A stretch of 64,000 nt of DNA from Siderastrea siderea (taxonomy: Eukaryota; Cnidaria; Anthozoa; Scleractinia; Rhizangiidae), in NCBI GenBank assembly GCA_964030785.1, contig OZ034968.1, positions 49,793,230 to 49,857,229 of the forward strand. The letters are read 5' to 3'. Every line of letters begins with the position of its first letter. Within the stretch, counting starts at the first letter, position 1. Positions 1 through 11,145 of this stretch are shown here, in pieces. The notes under the pieces are model-generated. The model was given only the letters and a program-made list of their open reading frames with translations, did not search any database and was not told the DNA's origin. A program made the position numbers and the translations under genes.

Positions 1-119
1 CTCGTAGTTGACAGGGGGTTCCTCAAAGTCCAAGCCGGGTTCCAAGTCTTTGGTGCTCGATGGCCTGATGGCTGCTGCCTTGGAGTTGACAGGGGATTCC
101 TCCGAGTCGACTTTTCTTT
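1..119 (-). pseudogene. Orphan copy of a phase 1-1 exon (cut by the window edge)
   Basis: On the minus strand this matches the 141-bp exon found at 44106-44246, 44633-44773 and 53468-53608. The splice acceptor AG is at 120-121, and the frame is open and acidic/proline-rich (includes EESPVNSKAAA and DLEPGLDFEEP). The donor end lies beyond the window start. No companion exons of that gene lie to the right of it, so it looks like an exon carried along by duplication rather than part of an intact gene here. Confidence 0.55.
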
Positions 120-184
120 CTGAAGTTAAATCATAAATACATGAAACATCTCACACAACAATTTAATTTCGGGGACATTATTGC

Positions 185-1397
185 CGTTAGGGAGAAAATT
201 ACTAGCATGAACCCATGGTCAAATAAGTTCCCGGTACCATTGAAGCTATGCCTACCCAGGCTATGCCAACCATGTCCTGTTAGTAACCAAGAGTTTTCAC
301 TGAGTTAAAAAAAAATTCCTAGGATGAACCCATGGGTCAAATTAGCTTCCAATAAATTAATTGAAAATATTACCCTGGCGATACTGAGGAGTTTCGCTGA
401 GTTCTACGGACTTTTGGGGGTTTTTACTGTATTGGAAACTAATTGGACCCATGGGTTCATCCCAAGAATTTGTTTAAACCCAGTGAAAACTCTTGGGAAC
501 TAGCGGGACATGGTGGGCAGAGCTTCAGTGGCATGGCTTAAATTTGACCCATGGGTTCATGCTAGTAGTTTGTTGAAATCCAGTAAAAACTCCTGAGAAC
601 TAACAGGACATCGTTGGCATAGCTTGGATGATATGGTTGACCCATGGGTTCATGCTAGTAATTTGTTGAAATCCAGTAAAAACTCTTGGTAACTAACATT
701 ACATTGTTGACATAGCTTGGGTGATATGGTTGACCCATTGGTTCATGCTAGTAATTTGTTGAAATCCAGTAAAAGTTCTTGGTAACTAACAGGACATGAT
801 TGGCATAGCCAATTTGGATTTCAACAAATTACTAGCATGAAAACATGGGTCAACCATATCACCCAAGCTATGTCAGCAATGTCCTGTTAGTTACCAAGAG
901 TTTTTACTTGATTACAACAAACTTATTTCAGCTACCATTGAAGCTCTGCCCATCAAATCCCACGGGGTTTAAACAAATTTGTAGGATGAACCCATGGGTC
1001 GAATTAGTTTCTAATATTATTTCCAATATCACCAAAGCTATGCCAACCATGTCCTGGGTTTAAACAAATTCCTAGGATGAACCCATGGGTCAAATAAGTT
1101 CCAGGTACCATTGAAGCTCTGCCCATCAAATATCGTTACTTCCCAAGAGTTTGTAATGGGTTTAAACAAATTACTAGCATGAACCCATGGTTCAAATAAG
1201 TTCCCGGTACCATTGAAGCTCTGCCCACCAAGTTGCGTTAGTTCCCAAGAGTTTTCACGGGGTTTAAGCAAATTGCTAGCATGAACCCATGGGTCGAATA
1301 AGTTTCCAATATCACCAAAGCTATGCCAACCATGTCCTGTTAGTTACCAAGAGTTTTTACTGGATTTCAACAAATTCCTAGGATGAACCCATGGGTC
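185..1397. repeat. Minisatellite block (101-bp family) with an embedded palindrome-arm fragment
   Basis: Units built around GAACCCATGGGTC are present in both orientations and change direction several times (reverse from about 430 to 810, forward from about 815). At 347-415 a fragment of the palindrome arm (gcttccaataaattaattg) interrupts the array. At 416-428 it is joined to gggtttttactgta, the right end of the pogo-like element seen intact at 50676-51304. No gene is visible. Confidence 0.85.
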
Positions 1398-1967
1398 AAA
1401 TTAGCTTCCAATAAATTAATTGAAAATATTACCCTGGCGATACTGAGGAGTTTCGCTGAGTTCTACGGACTTTTGGCTGGATCATATCTCATCTGGATCC
1501 AGCCACATTGAAAAGGTCTTTTTTCGACAAGATGTGTTTCGGCGGCAAAATTGTCCGCCATCTTGGATCCAGCACACAACAATTTAATTTCAAAATAATT
1601 TGTTGCATTCGGCCCACTACTACAGAATGAACCCATGGTGAACCCATGTCGAACCCATGGTGAATCGACAACCAGGATATTGCCGGTGAATCTGCTCTGA
1701 ATACTTACGTGAACGTGTTTTCATTTTCTTTTCCGTTAACTTTCGACAGACTCGTACCCAGTCGTTACTCTTCGCGCGCCGCGTATCGCAAAGCCTCAAG
1801 GGGTGGACGCGATCCACGTGATCCAGCGAACAGGAGTGCGCATGCTCAATTTCAAACAACGCATTTTCTCGTGTGACTTTGCAACAACATACAACAACAC
1901 AGTCGGTTCACAATTTTCGTCGGGTTTGTTAGCATCTGCAAGCTGAACAACCGACAACAGCAACACG
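1398..1967 (+). promoter_or_regulatory. 5' flank of the NTPase-nuclease gene, left copy
   Basis: This segment is shared with the outer part of the palindrome arms (16668-17040 and 24293-24847). It holds a hairpin-prone ggatcatatctcatctggatcc stretch, a YY1-like CCGCCATCTTGG at 1556-1567, and a CG-rich part (ttcgcgcgccgcgtatcgc) near 1770. It ends in an A/C-rich probable 5' UTR (acaacaacacagtc ... caacagcaacacg). In this copy the E2F-like pair that precedes copy C is missing, because satellite DNA joins the arm at 1398. Promoter function is inferred from position. Confidence 0.45.
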
Positions 1968-4900
1968 ATGAAGTAAGCTTAAGTTTTATATAATAATCTT
2001 TAATAATCTTTAATCCAAATCACACCATAAAAGGCATATAAGGATACAGAGTACAAACTAGCGGTTTCTAAGAGAAAGTGAAGTACTCGCGGCCACAGAC
2101 AAAGAAAAAACAATATGTTACCAGAGGTATTTTTCTCTACCCAGCGAAATACAGAAAAGAGGCCTCTGCTAGCAGGGTAGAGCGAGTAAGACTTAAGTTT
2201 TAGCATGATTTTTTACATCGGAGTATTGTGCTAAAATCGTGGCGATTGGGCATTGAACAACTTTTCACTGCATATAGTCAACGTTTTGCCGCAAGTCTCC
2301 TGAAGTTCCTTCTCCACTTACACCTACTGTATTCTCCAGATTATTCGCGTAGCTATTTCCGAATATATATATCTTATTAGACGGTTTGATGTGTAGTATG
2401 GCTGGATATTTTACGAGTCACGCAGTATTTTGGCGAGCCTTTAAGTTATTTATTATCCAACTGAACTTACTTTTGCCTAGACTTGCCCCAAGTCGCTCGT
2501 TTTTCTTTGTATCTATAGTTACTTAAATAAAATCGCTTTGAAATCAAGCGCGAAAGATCACTTGAGTAAAATCGCCTTTGAAATCGCGCGCGAGAGATCG
2601 CGCGGGATTCATTTGTGTGAACGCGCGCGCGAAGGAAAACAAATGACACTTCATCGAGGAATGGCTCGGAACGAGCGACTTGTGTCACCTGCAGGAAATC
2701 GATTCTAGCTGACGTTTTTTGCCGCGAAAATATTGCATCATTTCGTGTGCATTGAGTTGGTTTCTTTTATCGTGTTGACGTCAGTTTCGTGCGCCGTGTG
2801 CAGTTGACACGCGCCGTGCCGTGGCGTGTGTCAAAATTGCGATTTTCTTCCCTTTTTTGTGGGAAATCATACTCAAGGCCCTTGATGGCTCTCTCATTTC
2901 TGTAAGATTTAAAAGGGACAGGTACAAAAGAAGACATTTGTAATGTTTGTTCCAAAACTGGTTTAACTGCCGATGTGAGAAGGAAACAAGTCTACTCAAG
3001 AAGTAAAAAGTTAAACGCAAGCTTGTCTCGCGAGCAGAGCGCGCTAAGTTTGCGGGCAGAGCGCGCTCAGTAAGTTCGCGCGCAATAATATGATTGACAT
3101 AATCTCGATGGCGTCACCGGTGGAAAAATCCACCGGTGACGCCACATTTCAGAATTGGCGCGCTGCAGGTGAGACAAGTCGCTTGTTCAACCTCGTCCCC
3201 AGGGTCTTATCGCTTTTCAATATGGCGGCGGCTCGGGAGAAGACCCTGGCACATAGCGACCTAAAACGGTCGCTGATTGGCGCCATTCTTACATGAGTTC
3301 TGATTGGTTTATGTCTTCCAAAAGCAAAGATGGCGGATCTTTGTGGGTTCTTCCTGCAACCCAAACATTGCTATTTCTAGGTCTCTGTGATGTGAAAGCT
3401 GAACAGTTTTTCTGTTTGACAATTTACAAAACTGCAGCTGTTCCGTATGAGGAAGATCTGAAGTACCAAACCCAAGATTCGTAGATTATTCGGGTTAAAA
3501 GTTCCTCGATCGCGATCGGCTGGTGATCTACGTAAGAACCTTACCAATCGTCAATGTGCACGATACCTTAGAGTTTTGGAATGGCAGTCGCTGGATATAA
3601 TGTGGCGTAGTGGACTGTGAAATACTTAATGGTAATGTACTTGCTCCGATTTTTTGTCATAAATAAAGCATAATCGCGCACTAATTATTTGTGTTTCCAT
3701 GGTCATTGAAAACTTGTAAGGCACTTGTATGTCTTATGTATGTATTGTTTTATTTATACATGTTAGATTCATTCGCAAAATTGCCCTATCGCTGCGAATT
3801 TGCTGTGCAATTAAGGAATCTAATAAAAATGAAAAACCGGTGTAAATCAAATAAAATTATATAAAATAACTTAAATGAGTCAGCTGCTGCTTAGGGCATT
3901 CCATTCTTTGATAAATTTGTAGAAGCTAAATTTACAGATGCTGTTGCTATAGCTGCTGATATTAATAAATAATTTCAAGTGCGGAGAACAAGTTGCTTGG
4001 ATAGGCAAATTAGGTAATTTGAGGATTTCCATCGCAGGGATAAATAGCTTTATACACATTGGACGGCTACATGCACGTGATTCTACAACGTTGCTTTAAT
4101 TATTAAGTTACTCAGAATGGTTGAGACTGTTCCAAGTTCACACTTGTAGAAGTGAATTGAATGAATTTAGAGGGTGTTTTTAGTCCTTCCACACCATGAG
4201 AGTGTTTCTGCTTACGGGGACTCATGCAGCTAACTACTGGCATTTTCAAGGCGTGACTTAACTGGGGTAATATAAACCTGAATCTTAAATATATGATAGT
4301 GATGTGGGCAATGGGACAGAACTGAGCTGTGTTCATGAGCTTGCTAGGATTTTCAAGGCAAGGCCTAATTTGGGTTCACAAGCCTGATTCTCCTTGGTAT
4401 CAGGACAGCTAGCCAGGATTACATTTTCAAAAATTATTGGTAACTTGTCAGTGAAGTTTTAGTGATCATAACACGATAAGGCAGCCAATTGCTTAGGAGT
4501 AAACCATGCTTCCAAGCTTGCTAATCCCAAAAAGGGATTGTAACATATTTGCTGTAATCTTTTGAATGGCAGACTGCTTCTGTGTTGTTGCTTGAAGGTG
4601 GAGTTGAGAACTAGACATCGTGAGCATCCAACTGCCAGGGCTAGTGAATTACTATTCTAATTTTGTGGAAGGGATTTCCTGTGCAAGTTACCATAACCCA
4701 TGCCCCTCTTAGTGTCTAAATATCAAGGGGTAGGGGATTGATGGTGTGAAGAATGTAAGGGACCTGGAATTTGCAACAAAATGTTTTCTATTTTTCATAA
4801 TTCACAACATACTTTTTTTCAGGTTAGCATTTTTTGCCAAACAGGCATGGAATTTGACCTTGCACTCATTGATATTGTCAGGTTATAACTTCATGACTTG

Positions 4901-7900
4901 TCATTATTCTCACCTCCCTGTTACTTGAATTTTCTGTCACCATATTCAATTTATTGCCAGTCAAATACATTAAATGGCCACTGGAAAAATAAATTGTCCT
5001 TCTTAGAAGGGATAATGTTGCCTCTAACATATATAAATGTATGTATGGCACTTGATTTGATCATGTTTCCTTTTATTTTTCAAACATCAACAAAAATGTG
5101 ATATCAACATAAGAGCACCCTAGGTTGATAGCAAGTTATATTGTGTTATATTTCCTTTACTCAATGTTAATTTTAAATTCTCATTAAAGAACTTCATTAA
5201 AATAGTCATTTTTTCTCCTTTTCTTCTTGAACCCCCCATTTCCCATTGATTTCCATTTTTAAACAGTTCCAAACTTCACCCAAATAACTCAATTCATTGA
5301 AGTACTCAAGGAGGAAATTTCTTAAAACCTATAAAGGAATATTATCCCCAGCACTGGTTGAACAAACAAAGAGGACTGTATCTATCAACTGTTCAAATGC
5401 TTTATTTGCCCATTCTTTACAGGCGCTTATTTTACTAAATTCTAACAGCGAAGATTACACACATAACTTTTTCCAAAAGTAAATTGTTGTTGATATCATA
5501 CCTTATCATTAGCCCAATCAGTTATTAATAACACAAGTGTGTTAGTATTGGACACTCGTCTACAATGATATTTCTAACAATATTAACAGTAAATAATAAA
5601 TAAATACAAACGATATTTCTAACTCAAAAAAACATGCACATAAAGTATCATGAGGAAATATTTGTAAACTGGACAGCTAAAGCACAGAAAGCAGTATTGA
5701 AAGTGACAAATCCTAGGAGATCTGCAATTGAACAAGCAAATATGTAGACAGGAATGGGACTAAATAAATCCAACAATGTCAACATGACCACGGTTCCCTT
5801 TAAAGCCACACCTGGGTTTTGCTGGATTAAACACCACTAACTGTTTGACTATGCAATTGCAACATGGCTCTCTGGAAGAGCACTTGCAATAAATGGGATG
5901 CTGTAACTTCTAAATAAATCTTATGATGATGATGAACAATGATTCGTCCCTCATCTCAAGCATACCAGCCCTTACCGGTATTTTATTGTAAGCTCTAAAG
6001 ATGACGAAATGTTAAAAATGTTCAAAGACTTATGTAATCACTCCTAAATATAAATAAACATGAGCATTTTTTTTTATCTCCAGTGGTTGAACAGGATAAT
6101 GAGAAGTGTTACCCATGAATTGAAAAGCTCAAGAAACAGATTGCTATGGGATAGCAAGCAGAGTAAAGTAACTTAAGATTACATACAAACTTTGTTACTT
6201 GAACATATAAATCTTTGAAAATAAAAAGAAAGTTGCAAATAGATGTGCAGTCCATGCTAGGGTATACTATGCCAAAGATCTTTGGTATGGATCAATCCAT
6301 AAACAAACAGTCATAAGAGTCATAAACAAACAGTCATAAGAGTTACATTTACCAAACCAAGTTGGCTAGGATCAGCAAGTAAAAAATAAATAGACTGGTT
6401 GAGCATAAATAGATAAATAAATAAATAATTTGCAACAATTTACCGTAAGATAAATTATGCCAAAAGCCGCCTATCCTCATGAAACAAAAATACACGTTCG
6501 TTCGAGTGTATTCGTAAGCGAACAATTTCACTTGATCAACATTTAAAAACAAGTGGTCAGGGGAAGATGTAAGACTTCAGCTTAAATTACCCTGATTATT
6601 TTCTATTTTGCGCGTGATCTATGAGTTCGGCGAGCTTTATACTGTACGCACAAACCATATTAAATGAACGGCCAAAACAAGACCTCTAACACTTTGCCGT
6701 GTTCCTAAAGCCCGTATATGTATAACTTGTCTTTGTTTTTCTCTTTTTCTTCACGCATGTTTGAACCAACCTTCAGCCTTGTTTATCTTGTTTATCTTGA
6801 CCTCAGCCGTAATCTCATACCCAGATCTTCTCACTCACTTCGCCTTAGCCGCCATTTTGAATACATTTCCATCCTCGTTGGAAATTTTGGTCACGTGATT
6901 CTGCTGTGTGCCAGGGTCTTCTCCCGAGCCGCCGCCATATTGAAAAGCGAGAACACCCTGGGGACGAGGTTGGTCGCTTGTTCCGCACGATCCTCCGCCA
7001 TTTTGTTTTTCATGCTCGCGCGCGCCCTCCGTTTCCGTATCCAGCGGTCTGCGAATCTAACGAGCGACTTGGAGCAAGTCTAACTTTTGCCCAAAAGGAC
7101 AATTTTGTGAAATCATTTTATTGTCGCGTGACATTGCGTTACTCAACATGACCAGCAATACGATTTTTGATTGGCTAATACGCACAAACCGGTTAAACAA
7201 GTTTTCTAACAACCGAAATATAAATGCTGATTGTAATTATTGTATGCTTAAGTGAAAGTGATTGGAAAATATCAATGCATGGTAATATTTTAATGACCTA
7301 AAAAGATTTAAGTATAGGCTTTGCCTGTTTGATTATCACTTGTATCATAAAGAACGGCCTACATTGAGTATACATATCAGTTTAATAATATTTTTTCAGG
7401 CGCTCTGGTATTGTACATGAAGCTGGTCCAACACCAAAACGAACGAAATCAGATTTGCCAACAATTCTTGCCACTGTAAACAGCAGTAGACTGGAAGAGA
7501 AACATTGCAGATCTTGGACGGAGGACATAGACATTCCTGATCTACCTGCATTAAAGTAAGTGTTGTAAAAGTACTGTAAACATGTTAATGTTCGCTAGCG
7601 TTTAATTTCTTGACCTTCAAAATGGCGACCTTCAATTTGACCTTCCATGACCTTGGAAGGTCAAAATGAAAAGTTACATTAATTAATATTAAACACTAAG
7701 GCCAAACAAAAATGACCTTCCAAATGGCGACCTTCGTTTTTTGGCCCAACGAAATGGCACTAGAAATATGTCTTGTAAATCATGGTCTGCAAAAACATAT
7801 CGCATTATGTAATATGATTCACAAAAGTTAAGTTTGATTTATTAAGCCGCGGCTACACGAGCGATTTTTTGCTTGCGATGGTGATGCGATTTTTTTTAAA

Positions 7901-9858
7901 TTGTCGCGTCGCCAGCGCGCGGCGAAAATCGCCTGTGTAGCCACCCTCTGACAAGTCCGTGATTTAGTCGCAAAAAATTCAACTCATTGAATTTCTCGCG
8001 ATTTTTTTCTGCGATTTTTTCATCTGTCGCATCACCTGTGCGAGGGTGGCTACACATGCGATTTTCTCCGCGCGCTGGTGACGCGACAATTTTCAAAAAA
8101 ATCGCATCACCATCGCAAGCAAAAAATCGCTCGTGTAGCCGCGGCTTTATTCTCTCAAATTTTTCTTTCAGGCTGAAGATCGAAAGTGATGAAGGATTCA
8201 TTACAGTTCGCGGTTATCCTTATCTCATGACGAAGTCGTTGAAAGCAGCATTGTTACACATCATAGACGATTTGGTGGCAGAACTTCAAACTGCAGCACA
8301 CGAAAGACGAAAGGTTTTGATATACTACGGGATTCCAGCAATTGGAAAATCTGTTACCGCACAAGTATTAGAGTCCTATCTAGGATTGGTTTATGGAGTT
8401 ACTTGGTTCGGAAGCTTCTCTCATAAGATGAATGCAGCTGACACTGAGGCAACAGTAAATGCAATGATGAAGCCTCCTCCATCTGATCCCAACGTACATG
8501 TACATGTACCTGATCCCATAGAAGCGAAGGTGTTAATTTTTGACCAGGTCAACTGTGACATCATTTCGGCAACCAAATTACTTTCAGTTTGTAGGGGTCG
8601 TGAGTTCCCCATCATAATGTTCACCTCTGGACATTTTGTTCCAAGTAGCGACTGGATTAAATGTCCCAAGAAAGTCAAAGTAGAAACTATTCATATGACA
8701 CTGACCGTTGAGGAAGGAGTTACATTGACAGAACTGAGTGAGGAGACTGTGACACAATTAATGAAAGTTTCCCCAACTTGCGGGGCACTGCTACATATGA
8801 CTGTAGACGAGGACACTACTACTGAAGAGAAGAAAGAACAGGGCATGGTGGACTACACAGATTCTGCGCTTTCGCAAATAGTGCCAATAGTGTGGTATAG
8901 GTGTTATACCGAGATTCAACAGCACTCCTTTGAAGAGGCCAAACAGATGAAGGTCTTCAGGACGACTATCCGGGACATGCAACATGTTCTATCATTCATG
9001 CAAGACAAGGAAGATGATAACGACAAATCCTTCAATGCCATTTGGAAGCAGATCTTCCCCTTTGACATGAAGGATGAAACCCCAGAAGATCAGCTGGCTT
9101 TCAAGTTCTTCCCTTTCACAGACACAGGCTTTGAGATTGCCCCAGGTGAACAGCTGAGATTCTTTACATTTTGTAGGCGACTGGACCGTGGCGACAAAGC
9201 AATGCTCGAAAATGCTCGGGCTGTGTTTGAAGCTAGCACTGGATCTCTTAAAGGGCTATGTTTCGAATTGATTGTTCGCCTTTATTGTCGCATCAATCAG
9301 TGTGGACTGCGTCCCACCGATATGTATGCAGATGAATTCCATGGCGTACAGATTTGTGAGGCCTTTGATTGCAAACGACTTGTTGATCAGTTGTTTTGCA
9401 AAGATAACTGCACAAAAGCAGCATCTCATGATGTCAACATTTGGTTTTCACTTGATGTTTCGGGAAAACAGAAATTTCCAGGGTATGATTTCGTCTTAGT
9501 TTCTGGACGATCCGACCATAAAAAAAAATCATTTTCCCTTGGTTTAATGTATCTTATTCAATTAACGGTCAGTCTTTCCAGTAAAACCCTGGATAAGCAA
9601 TCCATCATGGTCAGGGAGTACAACAAATTTATGTGCGAATTGAGCCGTCAGAAGTGTATCAAAGGAGACGATTGGCTGAAAGTAGCATGTTACATTTGTA
9701 TGCCTTATGCCCAGACCCAGACTGTGCTAGAAGAAACCCTGCAATTAAAACAAGAACACAAGGAAGAACTTCGGCATATAACTGAGAACCCCAGAGAATC
9801 CCTATGTGCTAAAGTGATTTATACTGAACTACGTATCATAAAACCTCTGAAATCTTAA
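1968..9858 (+). CDS. P-loop NTPase with nuclease-like C-terminus, Crinkler/RHS-type effector-like; copy A, three exons
   Basis: My model is exons 1968-1972, 7400-7555 and 8172-9858. All introns are GT-AG (gtaagc...ttttttcag; gtaagt...tttctttcag), phases match, and the total is 1848 bp (615 aa). The first coding exon supplies only ATG plus two bases, which is the least certain part. Visible features: a lysine/proline-rich N-terminus, Walker A GIPAIGKS at about residues 107-114, a Walker B-like VLIFDQ ending near D178, FPIIMFTSG near residue 200, an acidic middle (TTTEEKKEQ), and a C-terminal FPGYDFVLV (D493) followed by YLIQLTVS (Q517). A P-loop NTPase followed by a D...QxT nuclease-like core is the architecture known for Crinkler/RHS-type eukaryotic effectors. 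That assignment is from memory of the family, not a search. The frame can be read upstream of exon 3 into the MITE, which I treat as accidental. A coral-lineage role cannot be told from sequence; other P-loop NTPases remain possible. Confidence 0.65.
1973..3187 (+). other. Intron 1 of copy A, proximal part: no other gene seen
   Basis: The sequence starts with donor gtaagc. It contains a CG-rich stretch at about 2570-2650 (aaatcgcgcgcgagagatcgcgcgg) and many gcgcgc motifs near 3030-3090 that look like a CpG island or second promoter. An ATG at 3090 opens a short frame ending in a possible donor (gcag/gtgaga, 3166-3172), but its phase does not fit exon 2. Apart from the hairpin at 3109-3144 I see nothing else. 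Confidence 0.5.
3109..3144. repeat. Perfect 16-bp-stem hairpin
   Basis: TGGCGTCACCGGTGGA is followed by AAAA and then its exact reverse complement. It lies 34 bp upstream of the transposon TSD and is retained at 25975-26010 and 56598-56633, so it predates the duplications. Confidence 0.85.
3188..6972. mobile_element. 3.8-kb TIR DNA transposon, non-autonomous, 10-bp TSD
   Basis: The ends are CAACCTCGTCCCCAGGGT and its reverse complement. The inverted similarity continues for about 65 bp (through aatatggcggcggctcggg and aagaccctggcaca). It is flanked by identical GTCGCTTGTT at 3178-3187 and 6973-6982. The copy-C gene has a single GTCGCTTGTT at 26044-26053 at the corresponding place, so insertion is demonstrated. 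Each end also holds an inner inverted pair, ccagggtctt/aagaccctgg. No transposase-sized frame is present; the interior is AT-rich with a direct 23-bp duplication (about 6299-6344) and ATAA-type microsatellites near 6405-6428. TSD length and long TIRs suggest a Mutator-like (MULE) relative, but the superfamily is uncertain. Confidence 0.85.
7400..7555 (+). other. Exon 2 of copy A (supporting site)
   Basis: The exon is bounded by polypyrimidine-ttttttcag and gtaagt and is 156 bp long with one open frame (SGIVHEAGPTPKR ... DIPDLPALK). The same exon with both splice sites is present at 26472-26627 and 60889-61044. Between A and C the changes are V/E, R/L and I/V, with no stop. Confidence 0.7.
7845..8146. 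mobile_element. 302-bp PIF/Harbinger-type MITE in intron 2
   Basis: Both ends are the self-complementary AGCCGCGGCT followed by very long inverted repeats (acacgagcgattttttgc and onward). It is flanked by TTA at 7842-7844 and 8147-8149. Copy C has a single TTA at 26914-26916 and no insert. A 3-bp TTA duplication is the hallmark of PIF/Harbinger elements. It ends 26 bp before exon 3. Confidence 0.88.
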
Positions 9859-10107
9859 GGGCTCTTCCAGAAAAAAACGTGTGGGGGGGGGGGGGACAAA
9901 CTTATTTGACCCATGGGTTCATCCTAGTAATTTGTTGAAATCCAGTAAAAACTCTTGGTAACAAATATTACATGGTTGGCATAGCTTTGGTGATATTGGA
10001 AAGGGTTTAAACAAATTCCTGGGATGAACCCATGGGTCCAATTAGTTTCCAATATCACCCAAGCTTGGGTGATATGGTGGACCCATGGGTTCCCCTCCTC
10101 CTCCCCT
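9859..10107. repeat. 3' flank of copy A: G-run and short satellite insertion
   Basis: After the stop codon comes a run of 13 G (9883-9895), then about two satellite units in mixed orientation (9905-10090) around GACCCATGGGTTC. The same satellite insertion follows copies B and C, so it predates the gene duplications. Confidence 0.75.
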
Positions 10108-10155
10108 CCCCTCCCATCCCCTCCTTTCCTGGCCCCAGTCCCCCCTCGCCTCCCC
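10091..10155 (+). repeat. Polypyrimidine (C-rich) tract
   Basis: Repeated TCCCC/CTCC motifs give several runs of three or four C. The complementary strand could form a G-quadruplex and the duplex could form triplex DNA. It is also present at 28861-28925 and 63580-63644, downstream of each gene copy. Confidence 0.6.
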
Positions 10156-10690
10156 GAAAGCCGCTATGCAGGCTAGCTATTTGATTGTTCCCTCAATTAA
10201 AATTTTTGAAAAAGGTGAGCAAATATGGAAGTTATAAAACAGACATATATCTATTTTTCTCATTTTCTCTTGGAACCAGAATTCGAAGTGCCACGCAGAC
10301 CTTATATTTTGTACCTTTTAATTTTAATTTTGATATGGTGGACCCATGGGTTCATGCAAGTAATTTGTTGACATTGAGTATACTTATCAGTTTAGTTTAG
10401 TTAGTTGACTTAGCACCGACTTTGAAATTCATATGCTGTTTCGCATTCAGCTTGGGTTAATGATTTTAATGATTCTAATAAAAATAAAGATTTAGAAACA
10501 CATCTCACTTGATAATGGTGCGATGATGGCACCGAAACGTCGTAATTTATTGTCGTTTATCTAATAAAAATATGTATGGGGAGGTCGTTCAACGGAACTT
10601 TGAACCGGCGAATACAAACAAAGCTGAAAATCCCGCGTTTTTATTTTGAAATCTTCGCGGGCGGAATTTTTAAAATCTAGACTAGGTTTG
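10156..10690. other. Intergenic, no gene seen
   Basis: AT-rich DNA with several AATAAA-type signals (10477-10490, 10560-10572) that could serve the upstream gene. A partial satellite unit lies at 10336-10370, joined at gatatggtgg where copy C continues into unrelated DNA. A gatgatggcaccgaaacg motif at 10532-10549 resembles tails seen in some retroelements but is not assignable. Confidence 0.4.
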
Positions 10691-10699
10691 AGGTTTAAC

Positions 10700-10985
10700 C
10701 CGCTAGTTATCAAGAGTTTTCACTGGGTTTAAACAAATCCAGTAAAAACTCTTGGTAACTAACAGGACATGGTTGGCATAGCTTGGGTGATATGGTGGAC
10801 CCATGGGTTCATGCAAGTAATTTGTTGAAATCCAGTAAAAACTCTTGGGAACTAACAGGACATGGTTGGCATAGCTCTGGTGATATGGGAAACTAATTCG
10901 ACCCATGGGTTCATCCTAGGAATTTGTGTAAACCCCGTGGAAAGTCTTGGGAACTAACGGGACTTGGTGGGCAGAACTTTTAGCC
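10700..10985. repeat. Minisatellite block, mostly reverse orientation
   Basis: Begins with a forward fragment (gttatcaagagttttcactggg), then reverse units with GACCCATGGGTTC at 10797 and 10900. It is joined at about 10985 to a G-rich MITE fragment. Confidence 0.8.
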
Positions 10986-10989
10986 CTGC

Positions 10990-11145
10990 GGTGGGGGGTT
11001 CAGTACTGTCATCCGGTAGAGGGGGGCTTATATCCGGGGGGGCTTATAATCGGATGTATTTTCTTGTTTACAGGTAGATGGGCCTATAACCGGGGGAGCT
11101 TATAAGCGGGGGGGCTTATAACCGGAATTTTACGGTACCACATTT
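10990..11145. mobile_element. Fragment of a G-rich TIR element (GGGGGGCTTATAA repeats)
   Basis: Repeated gggggg-cttata motifs end in ccggaattttacggtacc, which looks like the terminal inverted repeat of a short DNA element. The matching opposite end is not present. The right part recurs at 18659-18750. Confidence 0.45.

Larger units (their letters stand above)
1..10511 (+). repeat. Segmental duplication, left copy (pairs with 53490-64000)
   Basis: Every landmark recurs exactly 53489 bp further right in the same orientation, up to the window end: orphan exon, satellite block, gene, both transposon insertions, G-run and pyrimidine tract. The constant offset means no net indel over 10.5 kb. By eye I found one substitution (the C in tttctctaccc near 2155 is A in the right copy). 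The duplication probably extends beyond both ends of the window. Confidence 0.95.

Noticed and set aside
3090..3166. First coding exon starting at ATG 3090
   Set aside because: Its donor leaves phase 1, whereas exon 2 needs phase 2; the alternative frame of exon 2 hits a stop.
3293..3484. 63-codon ORF near the transposon left end as a transposase remnant
   Set aside because: Too short, no catalytic or DNA-binding motif; could be chance or a captured fragment.
7987..8226. A 623-codon reading of the NTPase gene starting inside the MITE
   Set aside because: The first 62 codons are MITE and intron sequence absent from copy C; the splice acceptor and in-phase exon 2 explain the gene better.
10525..10560. 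Hammerhead-ribozyme-like gatga...gaaac motif
   Set aside because: The core CUGAUGA is not preserved (CGATGA preceded by G) and no stem I/III pairing was found.
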